A DNA stretch of 24,321 nt from JBFLVQ01 sp040758525. GTDB taxonomy: Bacteria; Acidobacteriota; Blastocatellia; Chloracidobacteriales; JADJPF01. Location: contig JBFLVQ010000058.1 of the NCBI GenBank assembly GCA_040758525.1, positions 1 through 24,321 on the forward strand. The letters are read 5' to 3'. Below, piece by piece: positions 15,158-23,006 of this stretch. Under the pieces are notes generated by a model. That model ran no database searches. It was given only the letters and a program-made list of their open reading frames with translations, and was not told where the DNA came from. Within the stretch, counting starts at the first letter, position 1, and each line of letters opens with the position of its first letter. Position numbers and translations under genes: made by a program.

Positions 15158-16600
15158 TTAGAACTGAAAGTAGATGAATGGCACCACATTGCTACTAGAA
15201 ACCTTATAGAGGGCAATGCCGATAGCCAGTATTAATGTGGCTTGTGCAGGCGCAGGTAGAGTGCTAAAGGCGATACGCGCACGATCAACTAGACGCTCTG
15301 GCAGCCAGTGCGTGACAAAGCCGATCGCTAACACTACTAATATTGCAGTACCTAGATTGGCATGTTCGCAGGTGAGTGTGCCTAACTGTTTAAGTATGGC
15401 AAAAGCACGATCAAAATTTGCTGCACGGAAGAAGATCCATCCTAAACAGACAAAGTGGAAGGTCAAAAATAGACAGATTGCCTCTAGCCACCAACACTTG
15501 AGCTGCTGCACACGGCGCCACCAGGATAGACGTTCGATAAATCGTGTAAAAGCAAGACCCAAACCATGTAGTGCGCCCCAGATTACAAAAGTCCAGGCAG
15601 CCCCATGCCATAATCCGCCTAGCAGCATAGTGATAATCAGGTTCTGATAGGCTGAGCTAGGTCTAGGCGCACCATTACGACGCAGGCTACCTAGTTCAAG
15701 AGGCAGATAGACATAATCACGTAACCAGGTTGAGAGCGAAATATGCCAGCGTCGCCAGAAGTCTGGCAGACTACTAGCAGTGTAAGGGGCATCAAAGTTA
15801 ATTGGCAGTGTAATACCAAGCAGCAGTGCCGAGCCAATCGCAATATCTGTATAACCAGAGAAGTCACAGTAGATCTGAATCGCATAGGCATAAACAGCGG
15901 CGAGCACTTCTAATGCAGAGAAACGTTCAGGGAATTCAAAGACACGATCAACAATATTGATAGCAAGAAAGTCTGCAATGGCTACCTTCTTCACTAGCCC
16001 TGCCATTATCAGAAAGAAGGCGCGCGCCCCTTGCTCATTAGTAAGGGGTGTGCGATTACGAAACTGTGGGAAGAAAGTGGTAGCACGCACAATCGGACCT
16101 GCAATCATCTGAGGAAAGAATGAAACATAAGTGAGATATTCTAGATAGTCACGGCAAGGCTCGATTTTGCGCCGATAAACATCGACTGCATAGCTGATCG
16201 ATTGAAAGGTAAAGAATGAGATACCGACCGGTACAATCACATCCAAGAAATGACCAGCGCTGGGCTGGCCTAACCAGCCTGTTATCTCAGTGTAGGATTG
16301 CATGAAGAAGTTGAAATACTTAAATGTGCACAGCACTGTAAGATGGTAACCAGTAACGGCTACCAATAACAGCTTACGTCGCCCTGCTGTTGTAGCTGTA
16401 CCCATTGCTCGTCCAACCAGATAGTCTACTGTCGAAGAGAGGAAGATCAGGACAAGATATTTGGGGCTCCATTGTCCATAGAAGAAGTAGTTGGCTGCTA
16501 ACAGTAATAGCACTGCAATACGTGGTAAGCCAGCCAGCAGCCAGTATAGGAAGAAGACAAGTGCTAGAAAAAGGATATAGGCACTGCTATTGAAGAGCAT
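15158..16600 (-). CDS. MBOAT-family O-acyltransferase (AlgI/PatA/DltB type)
   Basis: A 480-residue multi-spanning inner-membrane protein. The MBOAT core shows FFPQMIAGPI (161-170), DFSGYTDIAIG (246-256), DFWRRWHISL (280-289, His286) and GGLWHGAAW (328-336, invariant catalytic His332). About ten to twelve hydrophobic segments are visible, and the length is normal for AlgI/PatA. The protein should pass an acyl group from a cytoplasmic donor to a periplasmic acceptor. The immediately upstream acyl carrier protein gene (7-nt gap) suggests that the donor is carrier-bound, as with DltB and DltC. The start at ATG 16600 is preceded by an AGGTG-type site. Downstream are two SGNH partners in the same operon. 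Which acyl group and which polymer are modified cannot be read from the sequence. Confidence 0.95.
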   Translation of the reverse strand: MLFNSSAYILFLALVFFLYWLLAGLPRIAVLLLLAANYFFYGQWSPKYLVLIFLSSTVDYLVGRAMGTATTAGRRKLLLVAVTGYHLTVLCTFKYFNFFMQSYTEITGWLGQPSAGHFLDVIVPVGISFFTFQSISYAVDVYRRKIEPCRDYLEYLTYVSFFPQMIAGPIVRATTFFPQFRNRTPLTNEQGARAFFLIMAGLVKKVAIADFLAINIVDRVFEFPERFSALEVLAAVYAYAIQIYCDFSGYTDIAIGSALLLGITLPINFDAPYTASSLPDFWRRWHISLSTWLRDYVYLPLELGSLRRNGAPRPSSAYQNLIITMLLGGLWHGAAWTFVIWGALHGLGLAFTRFIERLSWWRRVQQLKCWWLEAICLFLTFHFVCLGWIFFRAANFDRAFAILKQLGTLTCEHANLGTAILVVLAIGFVTHWLPERLVDRARIAFSTLPAPAQATLILAIGIALYKVSSSNVVPFIYFQF

Positions 16601-16607
16601 ATTTCAC

Positions 16608-16856
16608 CTAGGCATTATGTTGATAACGGTTAACAAGTGATTCGATCTTGGCAATGGTAGCAACTGCTTCTGGTTCAAGGTCGGCATCCTTCAATTTGAT
16701 TCTATATTCCGACTCGATAAGTGCGATCAGTTCAATAATGGCAAATGAATCAAGATAACCGGTATGAAAGAGGTCTTGGTCTTGAGTGGGTAAGGGCAGA
16801 CGCTGGGCACGCGCCTGTTCAGCAAGGTAGTTGTTAATACGAGATGTTAGAGGCAT
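16608..16856 (-). CDS. Acyl carrier protein (DltC-like context)
   Basis: An 82-residue acidic four-helix carrier protein. The phosphopantetheine attachment site is Ser37 in GYLDSFAII, with the family's helix-2 pattern (ELIALIESEY) and a helix-3/4 tail (VATIAKIESLV). In this setting it likely presents an activated acyl or aminoacyl thioester to the MBOAT protein encoded 7 nt downstream, comparable to DltC feeding DltB. There is no adenylating ligase (DltA-like) or phosphopantetheinyl transferase in the window. The start is ATG 16856, with AAGGAG at 16866-16871; a longer frame from a TTG at 16877 would begin upstream of that ribosome binding site and is rejected. It is the first gene of the operon; the 180-nt region before it shows no convincing -10/-35 pair. 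Confidence 0.9.
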   Translation of the reverse strand: MPLTSRINNYLAEQARAQRLPLPTQDQDLFHTGYLDSFAIIELIALIESEYRIKLKDADLEPEAVATIAKIESLVNRYQHNA

Positions 16857-16865
16857 ACGGCAAAA

Positions 16866-16871
16866 CTCCTT
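16866..16871 (-). promoter_or_regulatory. Ribosome binding site fixing the carrier protein start at 16856
   Basis: AAGGAG on the minus strand, 9 nt before ATG 16856. It lies inside the longer TTG-started frame (16877), which rules that start out. Confidence 0.8.
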
Positions 16872-17037
16872 ACACAAAATTTAAGGCTTTTTTAGCCGCT
16901 TAAGAGAATTGCAATGGTTATGCCAGCCTAAACAGTGTGGGATTACTAGGAAATAGTGGCAAAAACAGGGCAGCGTTATATTGGTTGTGTCAAAACCGCC
17001 GCGTGTAGCTGTGTATCTTTACACATTCTTGCTGGGG

Positions 17038-19275
17038 TTAGAAATCTGGATTGATATTGGGTGTACGTAGTTCGCCAGATTGTAGATACTTATGTAGAGT
17101 GCGTAGCGCAGACTCTTCATTAAAAGGTTTGCCGGCTAGGATAGAGCGATTCTTGATGTTCTCTGAGAGACTAGCAAAGAGCGTTGTCAGTACATGTATA
17201 CGCTCACGCAACTGATCTAGATGCTGTAGATTGATTGCACCTTTGCGATTTGCCAGTAATGTTGCACAGTTGAGTAGATCGTTGAAAGTACGTTTGAGTT
17301 CTACACGATCCGAATAGAAGACTTTAGGAAGGAACTTAACAAAATAGATCTGTATACGACGCAACAAGCCACTGACAAATGGACCTATCTCAAAGAGAGT
17401 GTCTTGTTCGATATGGGTGCGCAAATGCTGTTCGGCCTGTGTACATACCTGCCAAATGCACCAAGTATGCTCACGTAGCAATAAGGTTGCTGCTATTCGA
17501 TCCTGATAGTCTTTATCTAGATCCTCACGAGTAAGATTAGGTAGATAGGCCTGTGCAATCTGCAAATAGTTCTCTTGTAATGCACGCCCTAGGATGCCTA
17601 CACAATCCTCTATACGTTTGATGTACTCCTCAAGAGGGCTATGTTCGCTCAGTTGTGCTAGATGGCCATTCTTGCCAAAAACCCGTTCAGCCTCCATCTC
17701 AAGAGTAAAAGAGATACTATCAAAACGACTGGCAAGTGGCTCACTAGGCGGATAGGTTTTCAGGAAAGCGATCAGATTGCGCAGATTCAACTCTACTAAC
17801 CTAAACCAGTAGTAGGTGAGTTGGTAATCTGTACGATCATCCTTACTGGGGCTAATACGCGAGATGATACGCAACATACGATTGAGTTCCAGTAAGGTAG
17901 GTATAGTATAGCGTCTTTCTGTACGGTTCTCTTTGGGAATATGGCGAAATGCTTCCTGCAGGCGACTATCAAGTACATTACGCTCGATATAGTAACGATA
18001 TTTACGATGCAACTGGGGATTAAGATAGTTTAGATCTTTAATTACTTTAACGGCAAAGTAGACAAAGCTCTTGAGATTAAGGAAAGGAAGTTGAGCCTTT
18101 TCGTGGTAGTGCTCCTCTTTCATCACAGTACGCAGGTGTTTGACGGTATTACGAGCTAGATCTAGTCGCTTTAGATAGGTCTCATCCAGTCGCGTAATGG
18201 GCTGTTGTTCATAGAAAATATCTAGTGCGCTACCAATCTGCAATAGGTATTCAGTAACCTCAAAGAGAAAAGATGTCGATGTGTTATTGGTAGGCGTATC
18301 TAATGTTGATAAGTTGGTGACGTTATTGAAATCGAGCAAGACCTGTTCGATCTGTTTCTGTAATTGTGGAATATTTACTGCCTGTGCGGCTGAGGTCTTC
18401 TGTAGATCATTAAGCGCGCCGTAGACCTCCTTAAGATTAGCCACCAACTGCACTATCCTATCCTGATAGGTCGGTTGCTGTGTTTGTGTGCTAAGAAAAC
18501 TGTTAGTAAGTGAGATAATGGTTTGGCGTAGCAGCGCCTCAGTCTCTGGAGTAATGGGGCGGCGAGTAAGTGGTCTTAAACCATCTGTCTCATGGCCCAG
18601 CAACTCCATTGCTGGTGTAGATGCTTCGTTGCGGCGCAAGCCCTTAAGGAACTCTTTGAACTGTGGTAGCACACGATCGCTCATGGTATCGAGCAGATCA
18701 AACACCTGACGGTTATGTACACTGTTAAAGAGCAGTAGTTTTAACTGATCAAAATTAGTATAGCTTTTCATTAAGTCCACATCTGGCGATTTTACTCGGT
18801 AGTATTGATCGACAGGCAGATGTGCGCTCTTACGTACACGATGCATCTCTTTCAGATAAGGAGCCTCGGGCTTAACACGAAGAATGTTATTTAGCACACG
18901 GGTAACACAGTCAAGCAGCAGTATCGTTTTTTTTGCCGAGTTTTCTAGTGTAGGTTGTCCTAATAGATCATTCTCGTCTAGGAAATCTATGTTACGCTGG
19001 AGCGTTAAAATCAACTCAAAGTCGGTATAAAGATCTGCTAGCGCTAAATACTGTTCAGGAGTCTTAATAAGGCGTAGAAACTGAATAAACTCGAGTTGAT
19101 GATTATCGAGTGCAAGCCGCTCATCAGCAAGTATATTGCTATTGATTAGCGCAGACTGGTTAGCGAGTAGATCCAATTCAGTATCCAGATTGGTATCTTC
19201 CAATGGTATCGCACCACTCTCAACAGAGCTTAGATCCTCCATAGGATCAGGCATGGGATCAGGATTTTTTGCCAT
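17038..19275 (-). CDS. Large helical protein of unknown function
   Basis: A 745-residue protein that I do not recognise. After an acidic, Pro/Met-rich N-terminus (about 1-45), the rest is Leu-, Arg-, Glu- and Gln-rich and reads as almost continuous alpha helix with no catalytic signature, no signal peptide and no transmembrane segment, so it is probably cytoplasmic. Its composition resembles helical-repeat scaffolds, but no repeat unit is clear. Start: ATG 19275 with AGGAG at 19286-19290; the longer frame from 19338 would add 21 residues and begin upstream of the likely promoter's start point. It points toward the carrier/MBOAT/SGNH operon with a 181-nt gap, so readthrough is possible, but membership is unproven. 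Divergent from the BON protein gene. Confidence 0.85.
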   Translation of the reverse strand: MAKNPDPMPDPMEDLSSVESGAIPLEDTNLDTELDLLANQSALINSNILADERLALDNHQLEFIQFLRLIKTPEQYLALADLYTDFELILTLQRNIDFLDENDLLGQPTLENSAKKTILLLDCVTRVLNNILRVKPEAPYLKEMHRVRKSAHLPVDQYYRVKSPDVDLMKSYTNFDQLKLLLFNSVHNRQVFDLLDTMSDRVLPQFKEFLKGLRRNEASTPAMELLGHETDGLRPLTRRPITPETEALLRQTIISLTNSFLSTQTQQPTYQDRIVQLVANLKEVYGALNDLQKTSAAQAVNIPQLQKQIEQVLLDFNNVTNLSTLDTPTNNTSTSFLFEVTEYLLQIGSALDIFYEQQPITRLDETYLKRLDLARNTVKHLRTVMKEEHYHEKAQLPFLNLKSFVYFAVKVIKDLNYLNPQLHRKYRYYIERNVLDSRLQEAFRHIPKENRTERRYTIPTLLELNRMLRIISRISPSKDDRTDYQLTYYWFRLVELNLRNLIAFLKTYPPSEPLASRFDSISFTLEMEAERVFGKNGHLAQLSEHSPLEEYIKRIEDCVGILGRALQENYLQIAQAYLPNLTREDLDKDYQDRIAATLLLREHTWCIWQVCTQAEQHLRTHIEQDTLFEIGPFVSGLLRRIQIYFVKFLPKVFYSDRVELKRTFNDLLNCATLLANRKGAINLQHLDQLRERIHVLTTLFASLSENIKNRSILAGKPFNEESALRTLHKYLQSGELRTPNINPDF

Positions 19276-19285
19276 TGGTGTGGTG

Positions 19286-19290
19286 CTCCT
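19286..19290 (-). promoter_or_regulatory. Ribosome binding site fixing the start at 19275
   Basis: AGGAG on the minus strand, 10 nt before ATG 19275. The annotated-longest start at 19338 lies upstream of the candidate -10 box and therefore would not be on the mRNA. Confidence 0.65.
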
Positions 19291-19311
19291 CATTGATAGA
19301 AACGCAGCGTT

Positions 19312-19340
19312 ATTGTACAGAATATCACTGGCGGGCACAA
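19312..19340 (-). promoter_or_regulatory. Candidate promoter of the 745-residue protein gene
   Basis: On the minus strand: TTGTGC (19340-19335), a 17-nt spacer and TACAAT (19317-19312). The -10 matches at five of six positions and the spacing is ideal. It is back to back with the BON gene promoter, and the two overlap. Confidence 0.55.
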
Positions 19341-19357
19341 GCGCCTGCTTGTATAAT
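19328..19357 (+). promoter_or_regulatory. Candidate promoter of the BON/cupin operon with central palindrome
   Basis: A perfect TATAAT at 19352-19357 with a weak CTGGCG at 19328-19333 (18-nt spacer). Between the two divergent promoters lies an inverted repeat, ACAAGC (19337-19342) and GCTTGT (19347-19352), 4 nt apart. It covers the -35 of the minus-strand promoter and touches the -10 of the plus-strand one, so one bound protein could control both. Confidence 0.5.
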
Positions 19358-19390
19358 CAGCGGAAAACAGAAGGTTTTCGAGGATAAGCT

Positions 19391-20077
19391 ATGAAGCTAA
19401 CGAGGAAGGGCTATATTATCATAGCCATGTTACTACTAGTGATCATTGCGACTGCTGCAGGGGGTGTTTATTACTATTCCGAGCCCGTCCGCAGTTGGTT
19501 TACACGACTACAAGGGAGCGGTAGCGCCAACAATCGCGAGCCTGCGCCAACAGCACCAACACCTGCCGCACCTACCGTTTCTGACGCTGAGATCAAGTTG
19601 ACACTCTTACAGGAGATCCTTAAGAACGAAGAATGGCGCAAACATTCCCTGGATGTCGAGGTCAATAGTGGTGTGGTCACACTACGTGGTACAGTCGAGA
19701 ATGAGTTCCAGCGATTAGCGCTAGAACAGTTCGCGCGTGGTCTAGCCGGGGTGCGTAATGTTACGCTTGCGCTGACCGTAAAGCCGGCTGTGCCAGTAGA
19801 GACGCCAGTATCTAGTGAACAGCCAGCAATCGCTACATCGCCAAGTGCGCCTGAAGATCCTAACGAACGGCTTGCTAAGGAAGTAGAGTTTGCTTGTTAC
19901 AAGACAGATGCTTTTGATCTAAAGCGTATGCAATTTATTGCCGACAATGGTAATGTGCGGCTACGTGGGCGGGTACGATCGCGCGCTGAGAAGTTACTGG
20001 CCGAGCGTATTGTACGTGAGGTGGCAGGCGTCAAATCGGTCACCAATCAATTGGAGTTAGATCCCGATGAAAATTGA
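19391..20077 (+). CDS. Membrane-anchored protein with two BON domains
   Basis: A 228-residue protein with a short basic N-terminus, one transmembrane helix at about 8-28, a Pro/Ala/Thr-rich linker and two BON domains, about 65-130 and about 160-225. Each BON domain shows the characteristic GxVxLRGxV strand (94-102 and 187-195) and the GVxxVxN turn. BON domains bind phospholipid or other envelope surfaces, as in OsmY and secretins, so a periplasmic envelope-maintenance role is likely. The linker between the BON domains is again Pro/Ser/Thr-rich. The start at ATG 19391 follows a GAGG site. Its stop lies inside the next gene, which overlaps by 11 nt, so the two are translationally coupled. Confidence 0.9.
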   Translation: MKLTRKGYIIIAMLLLVIIATAAGGVYYYSEPVRSWFTRLQGSGSANNREPAPTAPTPAAPTVSDAEIKLTLLQEILKNEEWRKHSLDVEVNSGVVTLRGTVENEFQRLALEQFARGLAGVRNVTLALTVKPAVPVETPVSSEQPAIATSPSAPEDPNERLAKEVEFACYKTDAFDLKRMQFIADNGNVRLRGRVRSRAEKLLAERIVREVAGVKSVTNQLELDPDEN

Positions 20078-20369
20078 GAAGTGGAATCCTGCCTGGGGAG
20101 AGTTGAACGAAACGAATATGCGTCAAAGACTGATGGCAGAAGGCTATACAGTAGCGCGTTATATCTACCCACCAGGCACCTACTTCTCTCCTCATACACA
20201 TGGTGTGGATAAGAAAGACACCGTGTTACGTGGTTGTTTTAAGCTCATTGCCAACGACCAGGAGTTCCTCTTAGAAGCCGGGGATATGCTTGAGATCCCG
20301 GCTGGTACCGTGCATTCAGCAGAAGTTATTGGCAATGAATCAGTGGTAAGTTTAGACGCAACTAAGTAA
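20067..20369 (+). CDS. Small cupin-domain protein
   Basis: A 100-residue single-domain cupin. Motif 1 is G-T-Y-F-S-P-H-T-H (His43, His45) with Asp48/Asp51 near the usual Glu position, and motif 2 is GDMLEIPAGTVH (72-83, His83), giving the expected three-His metal site. Such proteins can be small metal-dependent dioxygenases, isomerases or simple sensors; nothing here decides which. The protein is soluble with no signal peptide. ATG 20067 overlaps the end of the BON gene (ATGA-type arrangement, 11 nt), so it is made from the same mRNA. Pairing of a cytoplasmic cupin with a BON protein is not a combination I know. Confidence 0.9.
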   Translation: MKIEKWNPAWGELNETNMRQRLMAEGYTVARYIYPPGTYFSPHTHGVDKKDTVLRGCFKLIANDQEFLLEAGDMLEIPAGTVHSAEVIGNESVVSLDATK

Positions 20370-20443
20370 CACTAACAGCATATCCACACAAGGCATCCTA
20401 TCCGGTTATCTGCTTATAAATATGTCGTGTCTGACCAGGCGCA

Positions 20444-20478
20444 AGCACTGGCTGGAAGTGCTCTGATTGCGCTATAAT
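20444..20478 (+). promoter_or_regulatory. Candidate gyrA promoter region with inverted repeat
   Basis: A perfect TATAAT lies at 20473-20478. The -35 region has only a weak CTGGCT (20448-20453, 19-nt spacer), which sits within an inverted repeat AGCACT (20444-20449) and AGTGCT (20457-20462), 7 nt apart. The leader to ATG 20553 would be about 65-70 nt. gyrA promoters are often supercoiling-sensitive, and the suboptimal -35 spacing fits that but does not prove it. Confidence 0.45.
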
Positions 20479-20552
20479 TTACCTTTTAAATTACTTTGAA
20501 ATTATTGGGTTAAGCAATTAATGCGATGCCCAAATCTTATCCGTGAGGCACT

Positions 20553-23006
20553 ATGGAAACAGAGCAAGAGGTACCTGTAAATATAGAAGATGAGATGCGG
20601 CGTAGTTATCTAGACTACGCAATGTCAGTAATTATAGGCCGTGCATTACCTGATGTACGTGATGGTCTTAAGCCCGTGCATAGACGTGTCCTCTGGGCAA
20701 TGCATGAGCTTGGTAATGCTTATAACAAGCCATACAAAAAATCGGCGCGTGTGGTGGGTGATTGTATTGGTAAATACCATCCACATGGCGATGTGGCGGT
20801 CTATGACACAATTGTACGTATGGTGCAAGACTTCGCTATGCGTATGCCGCTCATCGATGGACAGGGCAACTTTGGTTCTGTCGATGGCGATGCTGCTGCC
20901 GCGATGCGCTATACCGAAGTACGTATGGCGAAGATCGCCGATATGATGCTGGCAGATATTGAGAAAGAGACCGTTGATTTCCAGCCTAATTATGATGAGT
21001 CGCTTGAGGAGCCGGTAGTTTTGCCAACCCGTTTTCCTAATCTACTTGTCAATGGCGCCTCTGGTATTGCCGTAGGCATGGCTACCAACATTCCACCACA
21101 TAATCTTAGCGAAGTCATCGAGGCAACCGTGATGTTATTGCAGAAGCCGGATGCGCCGCTGGCAGAGGTTATCAAACTGTTGCCTGGTCCTGACTTCCCC
21201 ACCGGCGCCTTTATCTGCGGGCGTGAGGGTATACGGCAAGCTTATGAGACTGGACGTGGTATGGTGGTAATGCGTGCACGTGCAGCAATTGACCGTGTAG
21301 GACGTAATGATGAGCGTGAAGCAATTATTGTTACACAGATACCTTACCAGGTTAACAAGGCAAAACTTATCGAACGTATTGCCGAACTGATCAATGATAA
21401 AAAAATTGAAGATATCTCTGATTTACGCGATGAGTCGGATCGTGAAGGAATGCGTATTGTAATTGAATTAAAGCGTGGCGCCGTGGCGCAAGTAGTGCTC
21501 AATAATCTCTACAAGCTTACTCCTATGCAAACAACCTTCGGTATCATTAACCTTGCTATTGTAGCAGGACAGCCACGTGTGCTTGGGCTTGTTGATACCT
21601 TGCAATTCTTTATCAATTTCCGCAAAGAGGTAGTACGACGTCGTACCGAATATGAGCTACGCAAGGCACGCGCCCGCCTACATATATTGGAAGGGCTTGC
21701 CAAGGCACTCGATCATATGGACGCGATCATTAAATTGATTCGCGCCTCAAAAGCCGTCAACGAAGCTCGTGAGGGGTTGATGCGAGAATTCAGCTTTTCA
21801 CAACTGCAAGCGCAAGCAATCCTAGATATGCAGTTACATAAGCTGACCGGATTAGAACGTCAAAAGATCCTTGATGAACTACGTGAAGTGCAACGTCGCA
21901 TTACTGAGCTAGAAGATATCCTTAATAATGAAGTGACGCTTAAGAATGTCATAATTAAGGAACTGCGCGATGTTCAGAAGGAGTTTGGAGAAGCTCGACG
22001 CACACAGATCGTAGAAGAAGAGGCAGAGTTAACACTAGAGGATCTGATCCCAGATGAAGAGATGGTGATCACGATTACCCACGGTGGCTACATTAAACGT
22101 ACACCACTGACAACATACCGCAGCCAGCGACGTGGTGGTACAGGCCGGCGCGGTATGACAACCAAAGCTGAGGACATTGTCGATCATATCTTTATTGCTT
22201 CAGCACACTCTTATTTACTTATCTTCGCCGGTAATGGACAGGTCTACACATTGAAAGTACATGAGATCCCAGATGTGGCAGCCGCTGGTAAAGGTAAGGC
22301 GATTGTCAATCTGATCAATTTACCTGCCGGTGAAAATGTGGCTGGGATCGTGCCGATAAGAGAATTCTCTAAGGGACGCTACGTTGTAATGGTGACACGT
22401 CGTGGCACGGTCAAGAAGACTGAACTGTCAGAGTTTGCTTATAGTCGCGCCAAAGGTATTATCGCAATCAATATTGAGGAAGGCGACGAGCTTATTGCCG
22501 TTGAGCTTACCGATGGCAATAAGAAGATCTTTATTGCCACTCATGATGGTATGGCAGTCTATTTCAACGAATCAGAAGTGCGCTCGATGGGCCGTCAAGC
22601 TATTGGTGTACGTGGTATAGAACTACGTGATAATGATTATGTTGTTAGTGTTGCTGCGGTGATTGGCAATGAACAGATGCTTACTGTTTCCGAATATGGG
22701 CTTGGTAAGCGTACCCCTATTGAGGAGTATCGCTATACATCGCGAGGCCGACTAGGTGTTATCAACATGAAAGTAACCGATAAGACCGGGCCTGTGGTAG
22801 CGGTAATGCCAGTGCGCGATGATGACGAGATAATGTTGGTAAGTGTGCATGGTAAAGTTATACGTCTGCATGTGGCGGATATACGTGAAACAGGACGTAG
22901 CACCCAGGGAGTCAGACTAATCGATACTGCTGATGGTGACAGGGTGGCTTCTGCTTCCTTGATTGAGCGCCAAAACGAACCTATCCCAGAGGAGAGCGAG
23001 AAATAG
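20553..23006 (+). CDS. gyrA: DNA gyrase subunit A
   Basis: An 817-residue type IIA topoisomerase breakage-reunion subunit, which works with GyrB to introduce negative supercoils. The N-terminal domain has the family's ALPDVRDGLKPVHRR, the helix-gate segment GKYHPHGD (73-80) and the active-site Tyr120 in AAMRYTE. The coiled-coil gate lies at about 370-490. The C-terminal beta-pinwheel contains a GyrA box QRRGGTGR at 525-532, which marks it as gyrase and not ParC. Oddity: the residue matching E. coli Ser83 is Val81, while the Asp87 equivalent (Asp85) is kept. No gyrB is adjacent. The start at ATG 20553 is supported by the conserved N-terminus (NIEDEMRRSYLDYAMSVI); GTGAGG just upstream serves as a weak ribosome site. 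The following lipoprotein gene abuts its stop. Confidence 0.97.
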   Translation: METEQEVPVNIEDEMRRSYLDYAMSVIIGRALPDVRDGLKPVHRRVLWAMHELGNAYNKPYKKSARVVGDCIGKYHPHGDVAVYDTIVRMVQDFAMRMPLIDGQGNFGSVDGDAAAAMRYTEVRMAKIADMMLADIEKETVDFQPNYDESLEEPVVLPTRFPNLLVNGASGIAVGMATNIPPHNLSEVIEATVMLLQKPDAPLAEVIKLLPGPDFPTGAFICGREGIRQAYETGRGMVVMRARAAIDRVGRNDEREAIIVTQIPYQVNKAKLIERIAELINDKKIEDISDLRDESDREGMRIVIELKRGAVAQVVLNNLYKLTPMQTTFGIINLAIVAGQPRVLGLVDTLQFFINFRKEVVRRRTEYELRKARARLHILEGLAKALDHMDAIIKLIRASKAVNEAREGLMREFSFSQLQAQAILDMQLHKLTGLERQKILDELREVQRRITELEDILNNEVTLKNVIIKELRDVQKEFGEARRTQIVEEEAELTLEDLIPDEEMVITITHGGYIKRTPLTTYRSQRRGGTGRRGMTTKAEDIVDHIFIASAHSYLLIFAGNGQVYTLKVHEIPDVAAAGKGKAIVNLINLPAGENVAGIVPIREFSKGRYVVMVTRRGTVKKTELSEFAYSRAKGIIAINIEEGDELIAVELTDGNKKIFIATHDGMAVYFNESEVRSMGRQAIGVRGIELRDNDYVVSVAAVIGNEQMLTVSEYGLGKRTPIEEYRYTSRGRLGVINMKVTDKTGPVVAVMPVRDDDEIMLVSVHGKVIRLHVADIRETGRSTQGVRLIDTADGDRVASASLIERQNEPIPEESEK

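Noticed and set aside
16960..16995. TTGACA followed by TATAAC on the minus strand as a promoter for the carrier/MBOAT/SGNH operon
   Set aside because: The two hexamers are only 7 nt apart, and no alternative partner lies at 16-19 nt.
17010..17025. Hairpin TGTGTA-4-TACACA just after the 745-residue protein gene, considered as a terminator
   Set aside because: The stem is short and AT-rich and no T-tract follows on the minus strand, so termination there cannot be supported.
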